Below the pieces are notes generated by a model. The model was not told the origin of the DNA. It made no database searches and saw nothing but the letters and a program-made list of their open reading frames with translations. The position numbers and the translations under genes were made by a program. From assembly GCF_030867145.1 (NCBI RefSeq), contig NC_134415.1:15416417-15480416 (forward strand): DNA of 64,000 bases, read 5' to 3'. The DNA comes from Opisthocomus hoazin (lineage: Eukaryota > Chordata > Aves > Opisthocomiformes > Opisthocomidae). Below are positions 1 through 14,400 of this stretch, piece by piece (the stretch's first letter is position 1; each line of letters opens with the position of its first letter).

Positions 1-2359
1 TAATGCTAAGTACGTAGTATTGAGGTAGTACAGCAAGTCCAGGGCAGCCACTAAGATGGCTAAGGCAGCTGGAGCACATGAGCTGCAAAGAGGGGCTGAG
101 AGTACGGGGGGTATTCAGCAATGGCAAAAGAGGCATCTTAGTGCTGCCTACAGCTACCTACTGGGCAGGGGTAGAGGAGACAGACTCTGCGCGGACTTGC
201 ATCACAGAGGGACAAAATACTTTCTACCATGAGGAGAGGCAAATACCAGAATACTGCCCCTGAGAGTTTACAGGAACTCCGTTCTTGGAAGATATCCAAA
301 ACGCAACAGGTAGAAGGCCAGAGTAACCTGCTGCAAATGAGCCTGAGGAGGAGGCTGGAGTGGATGATCTCTCACTCCTTTGAACCCTCCAGTCACAATC
401 CTATATTCATGAGTGACAGATTAATTGAAGACCCAAAGTCTTGAGGCATTAGTCTTTTTGCAGCCACTATGAAAATAGAGAGGTATTAGCAAGCTGAAGA
501 AAGACTCTAAAAAAGATTGTCTGTGGGCTAAGTCAATCTTAATGCATATGCCAAATTAAGTACCACTAATAATCAAAAATTGTGTGAAGGATTCAAAAAA
601 GGTATGAGAAAATCATGCTTGAGAGAAACAAGTATGTATTCTTTCTGAGACCAGGTTATAAGTTTTAATGATGCATTTGCTCCTTGGCAAGATGAGATTT
701 TTTGCTCTCCTCTAACAAAAAGTTTAAATGGATTTATATTAGGTTGTCTTGTTGCCAGGAAAATACTTAACATGTTAATTTTTTTACAGACTGTTCAGGA
801 TGCTTCCTGCATGTCCCGCCGGTTCTGTTCAACTTCACAGGTTGATCCTGAACTACTACTGTGCAAGTGCTTTATAGTTTAAAAATTACCTGAACACATC
901 TGAGGACCTTTCAAGCCAAATGGGTTCAACAGATTACCGTAATTGATCAGTAATGCTTGGGATTTAAAATGAAGCAAGGACTTCCTCTCTTTGCTTCTAT
1001 CCTTGACATGCAACACCACTCTTCTACACTACATTTAACAGTTTCACTTAGATCAAATTAACATAAATGATTCATAACGGCAGTTCCTTGAAGAAGCCTA
1101 TTCTTATATACAGTTACCTTAAAAGACACAGGTTGTGAAACAAGTAATTTAAAAACACTAATGTCTATAACTCAAAAAACCTCTTAATATTTCTAGAAAT
1201 GAAACTACTACTTTCTGTGACAATTTCTTTTTAATGTTAGACTTTTGCTCAGTTGTACTCAGCTGTCATCAATGAAAGCAAAAATAAACCAGAAATGTGA
1301 ATACGAGAACAAAAAAGCTCCTGTTGGCATACTAATTTTTTGCTGACACAAGCAATAGCTACACTTACCAAGCATAAATGCATAAAGTTTTAATATTTAA
1401 GAGAAGTATCAGAACAACCTAATAAATACATTTGTTGTAAAAATGAGTAACATTCCTAAATTTGTTTGGTGAACAGACTACTGACTGCTACATCTAACGA
1501 TACTGAGACACATCCATTTAAGCAGAGAGGCTACACCACACTGAACAATCCATGTCCAGCCATGAGTTGGAGATGGTTTCAGTGAAATACAGCATTTCAG
1601 AGCTGTTAGCCGACAAGAGTCACAGATATCATGGCTTATCTGTCTGTTCAAGTTTTCTGTTCCATTATAACGCTCAGTTATTCCCCATTCATGCTCTATA
1701 GCTCTCTCTGTGTCCACTTATACTTAAGACTTTCCAGAGCAGCTTAAGAAGGAAACAACTCCCCATCAAGATATCTAACCAGTTTTCTTCCTTCTCCCCT
1801 TCCCTATGCAGTGGGTTTGTGCGGAATAATTACGTCAAGGTGAAGTGAATGCTGGCATTCTGGGTTGCAGGACATGAACCCCAAAGGACAGAGAACAGTT
1901 TGTGAAGTGTCACTCTATGACTAGGGGGCTTAAAGATATGTTCTTCTGATAAATTATAAAAGAAAATCTGAGCAACTGAATAGTTCATATTGCCTAAATT
2001 GCTAACACACAATAAGAGTACAACTAATTCAGTCTTTATGACTCACATTACTCTCTGTATCAAAGCAGGAGAAAGCAAAGATGATGAAATAACTTTCATA
2101 TTCTAACTCTAAAATACAGCTTTATCAGAGCCCTTCATTAGCACAGGTCACTGGAAAAATACATTGAAATTCCACTCATGAAATTCAAATTCTATCTGCC
2201 TTATTATCAAAGAATGGGAAAAAGACAATGACCAGAAGCAAAAACCTTGAAAAATTCATACATTAAAGCAGTATACAGAAAAAGGAGGGTGTCACGTCAA
2301 GAGGACCTCAGTCTTCCAATTGTACCAATCTCCTGGTACAATCTATTACATTTCCTTAC
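1..2359 (-). other. STRN: STRN intron 7 (partial)
   Basis: This is AT-rich intron sequence up to the window edge. I searched both strands by eye for the next striatin exon and other coding signal and found none. The short open frames here have no recognisable protein similarity. No interspersed repeat was recognised. Confidence 0.85.
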
Positions 2360-2495
2360 CCCAGTCTGTTCCATCTCCTGAACTTCTTGATTCCCCATCA
2401 CCTTCATCCGAGGTAACCAAGAAGTCAAACTCTTTCAAAGCTTCTTCTGTATCTCTGTCTTCACTGCTATCAGATAGCACTCTTTTTCTTACAAT
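2360..2495 (-). CDS. STRN: STRN coding exon 7 (last STRN exon in window)
   Basis: The exon has 136 nt between CCTTTCAG and GTAAGG. It encodes [40 protein letters not shown] and DGTDW plus one base. It matches the striatin linker [13 protein letters not shown]. The following exons, with the rest of the linker and the WD40 repeats, are not in 1-2359, so the gene runs off the left edge. Confidence 0.97.
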
Positions 2496-5400
2496 CTGAA
2501 AGGTCAGGAAGGAAAGAAAAAAGCTGAATGAAGTTACACCACATCTTTATACCATGCGGTACTGTCTTGTCTTCTACGCAAAATCTTAACAGGAAGTTGA
2601 AGAAGCAGCAGAAAAGTATACATTAATAGGCAAATCTGGAACAAGCATACGAACTTCACTCAAATTTCTAAGTCAGAATGAAATTTGTCTGTAGATCTTT
2701 CTTCTTGTGACCATCCATGAGTCACTTGATAATGAATCCACACTGACCTAGACCACTAGTGTTTTAATAGCAGAAAAGTACAAACTTTCTCTTAATACAG
2801 ATTAAAAAAAACCACACATAACCCACAGACAAACAAACCCCAAAATGCCAGGACTTCAGCAAAACAAAACTCACTCTGCTTCTCTGAAAATAGCCTTTTT
2901 AACTCTCACTTCTGAAATCACTCTACATGTGGACCAAGAGACAAGCCTAGAAAAAAACCCCACAACTGACAAGAGTCAATTTGCTTAGATTCGGCAAAAA
3001 TAATTTCATTCTGAGTACTTCTGCTATTTAAACACAGTACTTTCATGTTTAAACTGCATTTTGCTTTCAAATTCAAAAGTAAATTTGGTAAAATTTTACC
3101 AAATTTTGGTAAACGAACAAATACATGTTTTAATGAAGGACCTCATTGTATGCTTTCTGCAATAAATTTACTTTTCCCTCAACAATCAAAATGGACTAGA
3201 TGCTCCACAGTTATTTGTCTAACAGGTGAGCTGATACTATGACACATGAAATCTACAGCATACATTTTGCTTCTACTTCTACAGAAAATGAAAAGTTACA
3301 TTCATCACAATATTTTGACTTGGAACCTTGCTAAGGTCTAAGTCTGAAAAGACTTCAATACGTAGGCCAACATCACATAGCTCATGAGGATGAATGACTG
3401 TTTCCTTTAAATACAACGAATCAATTTCAAAACCTGACACAATTCTGAGCTTCAAGCTTCACTCCTTTAGGAGGCTTATGAACATACTGTATTACAGATG
3501 ATTTCACAGAGGAGTCTCCGACATTAGTTCACAGCCCATGCACAACAAGAACAAGTTTATGAAGATACTCTTTAAAAACTCTTTAAACCTGACAGTATTA
3601 AGTGTTCTTTCTTAAAGCTGGTCATAGAAAAAAATCCCTTCCATCATAACTAGTATCTGCTTCAAGTGCTATTAGTAAATACTAGTTTTGAAATGAAGTG
3701 GATAAAACTGAGTACTGATGGAATGTATCTATTTTATGTGATCATATGACCAAATCGTGTAGTAAGGTATTGATTATGAGGGACTTTCAGGCATTGGACT
3801 GAATAAACAAACAAAAAAGTTTATTAACCACATGTCAGAGTTCTTCCAGTTATAATTTTTCTTCCACAAGCTATTTTAAAGAGAATTGTAGTATTCTGGT
3901 TCTGTACCCTACAAGGATAAGTTTCTACAAGTAATTTTAAATATCAACACATTGATATAAATATTCAAGGAACAACACATTTTTAACACGGAATATTACA
4001 AATAATACCTTCAAACTAAGCCAAATGTCAAAAAAGGACATCTGCTACCTTAAAAATTGTATCCAAAATATATCAAAAATACTAGGCAGTATAGAATAGT
4101 AGAAAGAATTTTAAAAAATGTCATCTGTCACTGCAAACTTAAAGCAATAAAGATGGCAAAGCTTAACTTGTATGCACAAAACTCAGAAATGCATATATAA
4201 TTCCTCTTATGCACACATGCTTGGACAGACCATCATAAAGATGCATTAATGATTTGCACGTGTACATACATAGTCATATACTTTGCATATAGGCATCTCA
4301 TTAATCTCACTTTTTCTGTTCTTCGTAACTTTTTCAATTATTTTTTCCACTCACTGTTGCAGTATCTATGATTGTTTTCTCTCTTCCTTCAAGATCTTCT
4401 TCATCTTCTTCATCACTAAAGTCTGCAGCTGCATTTTCAAGAAACTTGAAGGTCTCTAGCAGAGAGGCAGAGTCAGTCAATTCAGGTTTCCTAAACAACA
4501 ACAACAACCACCATGAGTTAAAAGATATCACATCAAAGTCACTTTTACAATTACCAGTCTATTCTGCTTTATGATGTCTAACAACATATGACATCAGGTA
4601 AAAATGGACTATCACAGGTAAAAATGTTCTGTGGATTAAAAACCTAAATGTTGTCCTTAAACTATCTTATTAGAACCAACAATTATTCTTCACCCAGCTG
4701 CAATTATCAGGACAGACACTTCAATTTGTTATTTGAAAAGCATTTTAAAGCAATGTTCATCTGATATGTGCCCAAAAGCAACATCAATACTGATATACCA
4801 TCACTGAGAGCCTCAGTAACAAGGACATGAGTTACAGCTACTAAGCTGGCCTCCCACATGTACATCAGAGTACAGGAAAACTTTGCTCCTGCTATCTGAT
4901 GTTCCTTACCTTGCCGGGAAACATCAAACTCTAGATCTATCATTCATTAACTTCTGAGACATGGTGAATTTGCCACTATAAAACAATATAGTGGGAATAT
5001 ATCATTGACCACTAAATAACGTTTACACATACATTAACATTAAGCAAATAAGGCAACTGATGAAGATTGGGTAAAGTTACGACCGCACTGTCACAAATCC
5101 AGGCAGTGCCTCAGAACAGGAAACATAAGGGTTGTCATATCAACAAGTGAAGATCAGGAATCCAAGAAGCAGGACTGTCACCATTATTAAAACTCTGATG
5201 AAAGCACAATTAAAGCAATCCTAAAATTAAAAAAAGGTATCATGTTTTCTATGCAGAAGACGCATGTCTCCATCAATCCCTCAAAGACTATTCAGTTTGA
5301 ATTGTAATGTTTACTTCCAGTAAAACCTTGTACATTCTTTATATGACTTTACAGCTGTAAAGACAAGCTTTATTGTTTTCTTACCTTTAATCAGTAGTCT

Positions 5401-8400
5401 GTTTTTCATAGTTCATCACTAAATGCACGTCATCTTGATTTTCACAACCACTGAAACCATAGAAGTCTGTCTCTCTTCAGAATTGTGGCTCTAAATTGTC
5501 TTGTACAGTCACTCTTACTACCAGCAAGTGTCTTGCTGATGCTACATTTTGCCTCTGCTATGACCCATCTCAAAAAGTTCAATCAACTGACAAGCCTATA
5601 TAGCAAGGCCTTTTAAACTCCCTGCAGTGTAAACACCCGATTATACATCCATCACACACTCCAGGGTTTCTTCATAACACTCTTCATAGGTTTATAACAG
5701 GAAACATGCAAGGGCAAAAGCTCTGATGTACAATAAGGCATGATAAACAGCACACTTCCTTCTTTATGCAGTCTCTGCCCAAGCAGTTCTATGCTTACAT
5801 GACAGCAATTAGCAGGCGTGGCTTGTTCATAGCCCAGATATGTCTGCATCTCATTAAGACAATTTGCCATCCTACCCTTCTTTCATTTACTCATCTTTAT
5901 GGCCCGAAAATGCCAGTAAGAATTTCACTTGCCATTAGAAATTCCACATACACAGCAGCAAAATATACCATGATGTATAGTATGATTTCATTCACACTGG
6001 TCTTACTGAGAATATTCCTTCCACTTTGTTCTTATCTAAGATAAGATATGGGAATCTCCAACACGCTTCCAACTTGCCTGGCTTCCTGCAGTATTTTGAC
6101 CCGCTTGTTTCTGTGACACACCTGAAAGCACTCTAATATTGTTCATTTTGCTTAAGTAATCACTACTTTGGCAGACTATAATATCTCATGAATCTGTAGT
6201 ATTAATGTACATTTTCACAGAAATCCTGTGGTACTGTTATTTTGCTGTTGCCAACACACAAATCTCAATAAGATAAAACTTGTAATGTGCTTCACTTGAC
6301 TAATTTCTTGATTTTCAGCAAATTTTGTGTCCTGGTCAACTTTTAGTGGACCATATCATCTGACCACAGCCACATTTCTGTTATTACCTCTGTATTTTGC
6401 CGTGTAAAAATCTGCTATGTAAAAACACCACGGCTGCTCATCTGTACTAGCAACTATCAGACATGCTACACTAAATAGCAACGGGTATTAATATGTATCA
6501 ATATTTGCGGTAATTCATACCTAGATATGGTTCTATACTCATCTGATCTTAAATAAGGCGCTCTCACACTGAAGTTAGATATGACCACCGAAAGAGAAGG
6601 TTATATCTTTTTATGTAACTAGTCTGTATTCAACTATCACATTAATTATCACATACTTTGGCAGGCAGGATATACACATAATCGTACAACTCCATTTACA
6701 CATCTCATGCATTGGAAAACACGGTAGTTTATCATGTATTTCAAAACTCCTGTATAGTACAAAAACATAAAGTCAGCATAGTACCACGGAAGGTTATTTG
6801 TACTAAGGCACAATTTCCAAGAAAGAATTCATAAGAACCAAAAAAAGAAACCAGAAGTGACAGACTATTTAAACTAATTAAACATTTTACAGGGAAATGA
6901 AGTTTCAAGCTGACAGACAGGTTGACTGGCTATATTGTATACAATACACTTTAGCAGTCAAATCAAAAGTAACTCCATAATTTAACTATTTTTCATCTTT
7001 TAGTAGCACATAAGCATAATGCATTTTAGATGTTACTGTCAGCATGAACGCTTAGGAATACGGTAGAACATACTTCAGAAAGTGTCTAGCCTTAGCTAAT
7101 TTATGTGATGTACTTTGACAGCAATTTGAAGCTTGCTTGTTTCATTCTTTTCCACCTGTTTAGTTTGTTTCTGTTATGGGGTCATTTACAAAGCAACATA
7201 AAAAAGCAGAAGTGGCAAAAGTATGTTCAGCAATAAACTAGTCCGATAAAATACTTATAATTTCATTTTAGAAAAAGAAACTCAACATTTTCAAGGCTTT
7301 TGTAGTTTAGAATTCTTTTTTAAAAAATTCATGGGTGGGAACAATAGAATGGAGCTCCAAAGGCTGGGGCTGATGCATGAAGTAGTAGCAGAGGCATGAG
7401 TACGCCAAGACTATGACAAGGTTCAGGAGCTGCTGCAAACAGAGGGAGACCAAGAAAACCAAAAAGGTCTCAAAAAGGACAATACCTCTTCACTGGACTG
7501 TCCTGGATCAAAATGTATGTAAGGGAGAATGTAATTTTCAAAGTGCAAGAACTTGGGTGTTGCTTTTTCTTTCTTCTGCAGCCATACTAAGAAAAACTGC
7601 TGGAGAAGAACAAGCTAGAAACCCCAGACAGCAGGAGCAGCTACAGAAGCTGCCAAAGCAGAAAGCATAGAGCAACCAGATTCTGTCAGGACTTCCTCGA
7701 CCCTGTGCTCCTCAGCTGCTTGTTCTGAATCTCTTTCCCACTGCTCCTTCCTCAGTCATACTCCGCAACAGCAGCCTTGCTTGGTTTTCTCCCCAGCGCC
7801 TAACCTTGCCTTCTTTCCTTGAGGATTTCATCCCAGTTGACTTCCCATCTCCCAGCCAAACTTCAAAAAACAAAAACACATTTAATCTTCTGACAAATAC
7901 TGTTAACTCTGTGCATTATATCCTCCTCTCCAGTACCCTTATCCCATCAGACAGAAAAGTCTTTGAGGGAGAGACTATCTGCTACTCGTGTCTGCACATG
8001 ATTAAGTACAACAGGAGTAAGTCCTTGCCACACGCGTAACAAGTACAGTAAGTAGTGTCAGAAAGTAAGGTACAGCTACACTGATGCTGCTGGGTTTTCC
8101 ATCTTTCTACTAATGGACAGGCAGCACGCAGATTTTGTGAATATTACTCTTCACACAGGGAACTTTTGATTCCCAAAGGTAAGACACTTTTTCCTGCTTA
8201 AAATACAGAATTCTTGTTATAAATGCACTGGTAACTGAAGTACTTCTCTTCGTTAAAGCAACCTACACCTGAAATCACATCAATATTTTTCTCCTCAGGA
8301 GACACTGCCAGAATTTTCTGCAGCTGTGACTGCCCTGAAAATTTCACCCCAACTTGTCTTTTACAGGCTGTTCATTTATTGATTTGTCTTAACCCTTTGG

Positions 8401-11400
8401 CCCCTTTAAGACTAAAAATAATAATGTCTTCCCATGAAATCAATGAAATATGATTTGTCGATATTCCACAAGTACTATTTAAAGCAAGCATGGATCTCCC
8501 TGGGCCTCTGCAGGCCATACAGCCTACTCTTCATTTTCTGCCCTACAGTCACATGGCTCAAGACAAGTACTTCGTGTAAAACCCAGTTGGCCCTGACATG
8601 AAAATTTTAGCAGCCTTACAAAATGTATCTTGTTCAATTGGCTCTCAATGTTTAATATTCAGGATCTTAACAAAAATCCTGTTTCTTAATGAGTGAAAAG
8701 AAGAAATCATAACCTACAGGAAAGATAAAGTTATGTGGCAACTAAAATAGCACATTGATCATACCCTTCCTGCTCCCAGCATGATCCAGAACATTTCATA
8801 TTGTAAAGTCAAGTTTAACTTCATCTAAAGCCACATTACAGACATGTATTTTCTTTGTAACCACCACATGCAATATTTCTATCATTACCTTCTCCTTTGT
8901 TGATAATAACTCTTAGGAGTCTGTGGTTATGTCCAGGGAGACCCTCATAAACTTCTCCCATGAACTGCCCAACCATTAACTGCCTTGGTCCTACTCACTC
9001 CCCCAGAGGAAAAAGGAGAGGGGCTTTTAGTCCATTTGTTTTATCCAAGACACACACAAGTTATCTTAAATAAAACCAGATTTTATTGATAAATCCAGAA
9101 GCAGGAAAAATACCACAGTAAAGTTAAATAAACACTAGTTCAGCCTAGGCTGAGAAACGTTTCTGAGGGCCTGTACAGGAAAAAGCCTGTTGTAACCCAG
9201 CATTCGAAGAGCTTTTCTAGCACACTCATTCTTGAGCCATTTTTGCTGGCTCAGTTCCCTCCTACTATCAAAATGTGCTGCTGCAAGGTCATAAGTTTTA
9301 TTAATTCCCCATAGAATTTAGTTATTTCATGTTTAAACACAGTCTTGTCAATGTCACTAGTTGAGTTCTTTCAAACTGGACAGAGTAAATAAATGCATGC
9401 AAATTCAATTTTATTCTTTTCTATGACACCTCTCTAGGAACAGTTTGTGAAATCTTCAATACTGTGCAAAATCTTTCATAATGCAGCACAGAAAATATCA
9501 AACTAATAATTTATAAAACCGTGAAACACTTAAAATCATCAAAATTTACACACAAGGAACATGAGGCAGGCTAGACAGTCTGTTGCAACCTTTGAAACCT
9601 CTTATGAATTCACACCACACAATGCAAGAACCAGTGCAATACATACTACAACTGTTAGGCAACACTTACAAAATGGTTTGGATGCAAAATGGAATCATGA
9701 AGGAATGCCATTTAAAAAGGAAAGGACACTTCTCCTGCCAAATCTAGTCAGAAAACTACAATGTCAAATAAACAAGCTTTTTAAAAAATAAATATAAAAA
9801 ATAAATTCAGTGTTTGAAGAAACAACGTAACTTTTGTAAGTTATTTCTCCATTCACCTCCCCCCTTTTTGCTTCTCTCTCTCCCACTGCACAACTTCCCT
9901 GTCTCTTTGTCCCCCTTCCTTCTGTACCCATGAGTCTTATGACATTTCCAAAAAGCATCCCTCAAACCCTTAAGCTATAGATCTGTGCCAATGAAATGAA
10001 AATAGTGGTCCATTGGTATTACTTCCTTCACATAAAATGCCAATTTACTTTTTTTTTTTTTTTTCTTCTGCTTCAATGCTTCTGTTGAAAGTGTCCAGGT
10101 CTGGCATAAATCAGTTATCTTTGAATTGCCTGTTAGGTCACTGTAAGACAGAGGCAGGGACAAATAGGAAAAAGGTGAAAAAAACAGCAGTAAAGGGAAT
10201 TAGGCAAATGGATTTTGTATTTTTTTTTTTTTGCCCTTTTGCAATTCAATATTTTAGTCTTGCATACTATTTTGGAAATCATTTTCATGGCACATGTTAC
10301 CTTAGGTTGTTAAATTCAGAGATATTATCCCAAATAAACCATTTTATAAGCGAGTCAACACACAACAATCATCAGCCAGTATGCAGCAGTTTCATTACAC
10401 GGGTCAGTGTTAATTGGATTTAGAGATGCAAAAGAGTTATTCAAGGCCTTCTGGTACAAAAAGACGTTCATTTGCTGTAGTGTCAGTTGGAATGATTTGT
10501 TGTACACCAGAAAGATAAGGTCTTCAAAATACTTAATTTTAATCTTTGAAAAGGTCTTTGGATTTGCTCTCAAACGTTGAGGTTTGACGCCTTTTTGCTC
10601 ATGCAAAGTATAGGCAGTGGAAGCCATATGCAGTTCAATAGAAAAAATGGGGCAGTAGTTCAGTATCAGAGACTGATACATCATTCAAGATCATTTTTCT
10701 TTAAAAAGTTTCTACTTAAATATAGTTCTAATGATCTAACCCTCAGCAAGAACTCAGATAATTTATCTATATTGTTTTTATATATACACACATCCATATA
10801 TATGTGTACATACCTACCTATGCTTGGTATACCCTCGTTCCTTTCCATTTCTATTCCTTTATTGTATTTGCTTCCACTCACATCAAACGGTAGTCAAATA
10901 CACACCTTCAAGAAGGTAAACTAATTTGACAGTTTAGGTTTCAGACATATAAGATAAAGCTATTAAAAAAATGAGGTAATAAGTGAACCAACGATATTTA
11001 AATACTCTCATGTTTTCAAGGCTACAAGTGACATTTGCAGGCAGCTTTCACTTCTGTTTAAGTTTGTTGGGGGAAAGCACCCATTCCTTTCACTGCAGGT
11101 GTTAAGAATTTCAACCACTATTATGCAGTTATTATTTTAGTATCTATTTTTGAGTTCAGTCATGCCAGGTGGTACTTATCTTTTGTAATGCAAGTGAGCT
11201 GGTCTGGAGAAACTGAAAACAAATTCCCTTTTAAATTCCATGAAAAAAAGTGGAAACAGGACTACATCTATCTCAGGTTATCATATTAACATTTCATCTA
11301 TGGAATCAAAATCTTCCAGGGTGCATTCAAAATCCACATGATGTCTTGAGTGCTAAAGTTTTCAAGAGGATCTGTACATTAGCAAATAAATAGGCAATGT

Positions 11401-14400
11401 AAGAATACAAGTTTGGCCACAGATGTAGCAGCTAGTAACACAAAGATTGAGTCTACTCCACCTAACAGTAAGAACTGATTTGGCTTTGAAAGACTTTCAG
11501 ACAACAGCAGCGTGTTTATCACTGTACCAAAGGAAGAAACAAACAAAGAGGTGGGGGGAGTTCTCTGATGTAACTGCAACCCTTTAAGATATACAAAATT
11601 AAGCTGAGTGGTATGAAGGACCAGATGACAATTTGCTAAATTAACTGGAGCCTAGCAGAATTCAAGTTACGTATTGTCTGCTGCAAATAATTATTACTGT
11701 CTTAAGTACTTGTACTACATAACTACTGTATGCTTCTACATACCAAAGTAAACAGCATCAGCTTCATAATAATCACCCCAAAAATTCTCACCAGCCTTTC
11801 CCATGAAAAGGCTTAACTTACTGTCATTACCACAGCACTGACTGTCTGAACCCCAGCTGCTGAAGTAGCCATAACTGGTATAACAGACAACTCATTAAAA
11901 TTTGTAAAAGATGTTGCGAGTTGAGCAGAAGATGAATATCCTCCCTACCCACCACAAAGTACACACTTCACACATCCCTGGGGTCAGAGGAAAAATGCCA
12001 GGGCTTACCCTTACAATAAACAAAGGCATTACCAAAAAACAAAACAAAATAAAAAAGTGTTAGTGTCCGCTGTTGTCAGAAGTACAGAGGCAGAATTCCA
12101 GATACTGGAATTTCTCTCAGTACCAGTTTGTTTTGTTCTCCACCACTTTCATTTCACTGAGAAAGTACTGGTTGATTACCAATAAGCAATAGTCAAAACA
12201 TTCCATTAACCCCTCTCTCCTCCCAAAGTGGTAACCATGTGGCAGCATAAAAACATCAAATACCATCTTTGTTTTACTTTCTTTGGGATTTATCACATGA
12301 GTGTGCAGTTGTACAGAAGGCAGTTTAGCGATTCTGCTGTTCTGCAATTTACATTGTTCTATGGAGAAATCTTTAAGGAAATTTAAAGTTAACGTGCCTT
12401 CCATTTTCCTGTTCCTGAAACACACCATTGTATCCATTTTCCTTCTGTTTTTCACTGTGCCATTTTCCCCTCTATTGTACATTATCTTCATCACATTCAC
12501 CCACATTCTTTCCAAACTCCTATTGATTTGTCTTCATTGTTTCTCGCCCACAAGCTTTCTCTTTATTCAATCCCCATATTCAGCTTCTCACATTCTCCCT
12601 TCCATGTAAACAGTTTTCTAAAAATCAGACTTAAAAGCCACAGTCTCTGCTGGGCCCACAATAATATGCAGTTCTTCCAAGATCAAACCGATCAAATGTT
12701 CTTACGAGCTGTGTTTCCTCACTTTAACAGAGGTGTTCCTTGTCAGACTAGATTCATTTCGATGCATTACATTTTGTCCAGCACTCTGCTTTTCAAACGT
12801 AACTAAAACATCTTCAGGCTGACCTCTAGCTTCAGACTTGGTAGCAGATATTTCGCATCAATATTCATTAAATGTTTTGAACCACAAACTTTGCCAAACT
12901 GCATTGGCTTGAGCAGTTCACAGGCTTCTGTGGTGATAGCAAAGCTTTCTCCTACAAAGAGTTTCCCTCTGTCTGTACATCCAGAGAGCGTCATCCTCCA
13001 TCTGTATTTTACTTTGCAACTGTCTGGCAGTCCTGGCAAACACACACATACGTCCTGAAACTTCATGGGACTGCGCTAAGGTTTTGGTTGGTTACTTGTT
13101 CTATCCAATCTCTCACTGGAACTTTCCTCCTCTACCACTACACCAAACTGCAGGCACTTGCTGTGCAGGTACTCCCTCCAGCCGTACAAACTTGCTGTGC
13201 TCCAATCCCCTTTTCACTTTACATGTGCTCTAGGAATAGTAAGAAGCTGCTGAAAGAACTGCCAACCCTTTTGCCCTCCTGGTAAGCAGCCTAGCACTGG
13301 TGAAGTTACCTCAGAGAGTGTCCCTACCTCGACTGTGAGCCAGAGTTAAGCTAGCTGAGCCACCTAAATTTTTCCCAGTTCTGCCAACCAGGTAGAAAAG
13401 CATTGAAATAAGTTTTCAAACACTTGGTAAGAATTCCAGTTGGAATCAGAAGCAAGATCCCTGTGCCTTAAATCTTAGTTACCTACTCAATACTAACACT
13501 CTTCAAAAAGATACTGTTCTATACATGTTGAAGTAATGCTGATAATAGCTGAGGCAGGGAACAGGTAAGTATGAGCTAATTGAGAACAACATCTCATCTC
13601 ATTTCTGATTTTCCATCTGCCACAAAGCTGCGCTTTGAAATCTCAGAGGCACGCGATGATGCCGTTGGGAGGAGATGAACAGTGCCACATGGCACAGGAA
13701 CACTGAGGTGTAACATTGCACAGTATCTAGCAGCACAAGATGAAATAGCTGTTAAATAACAGGCAGTCTCTGCCAGGAACAAAACCACAGAAGAAAACCT
13801 CCTGCACGGAAAATTCAAAGAGACGCTCTGAAAGCGTAATTTTAACACCCAGAAGAATCACAGCATTGAAAGCTAGTCCTGTACTCAGACTGACCAAGGA
13901 ATTTTAGCAAAATCCCAACTCAAAATCACCTGTGAAGACTGATGTGACTATGTTGAACAAGATCCCAAAAAAATTCTTCCACTGTAAAACCCCAGAGTCA
14001 CATCTTGCACATCATGTATCAAAACACTGCCCTAAGCTTTCTAACACAGTTGGCCACCTTATGCATCATAAGTGAAAGGAGTTTCTCTAAGCGGGCATCC
14101 TGACCAGCCTTGCAGATGACAAGCTTGCAGAGGCACAAGGGAAGGAAACTCGTTTTTCTCCGTCACTGAATATCCTCAGCCATAAGGCAGACTACAAAGT
14201 GTTAAATCTAATATCAGATCTATCCAGAAAGCAAGCAGATAAATAAATGCAAATGTATCCAAACCTGCTATACCAAAACTACCGTCCAAGCTTTATTTAC
14301 CCATTTCCCCCGAGAAGTGACCCCTTCAACAGACATCTAACTAAAATTGCTATTGTAATCTATCAAACATTCCTTGTTCTTCAAAAACAAAGCTTTTTTT

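Noticed and set aside
10013-10423. 136-codon plus frame
   Set aside because: It is built on T-rich runs translated as Phe stretches in an AT-rich intron, with no similarity to a known protein.
10775-10815. AT/AC-rich imperfect inverted repeat
   Set aside because: Arms match only partly and the sequence is simple TA/CA repeat, which folds by chance.
12117-12515. 132-codon open frame on minus in STRN intron 5
   Set aside because: It has no recognisable domain or protein similarity and ordinary AT-rich intron composition. I found no splice or promoter context. A chance frame is the simplest reading.
12803-13066. 87-codon minus frame next to the previous one
   Set aside because: I considered it, together with 12117-12515, as a possible retrocopy. 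There is no recognisable parent protein, no poly(A) tail and no target duplication.
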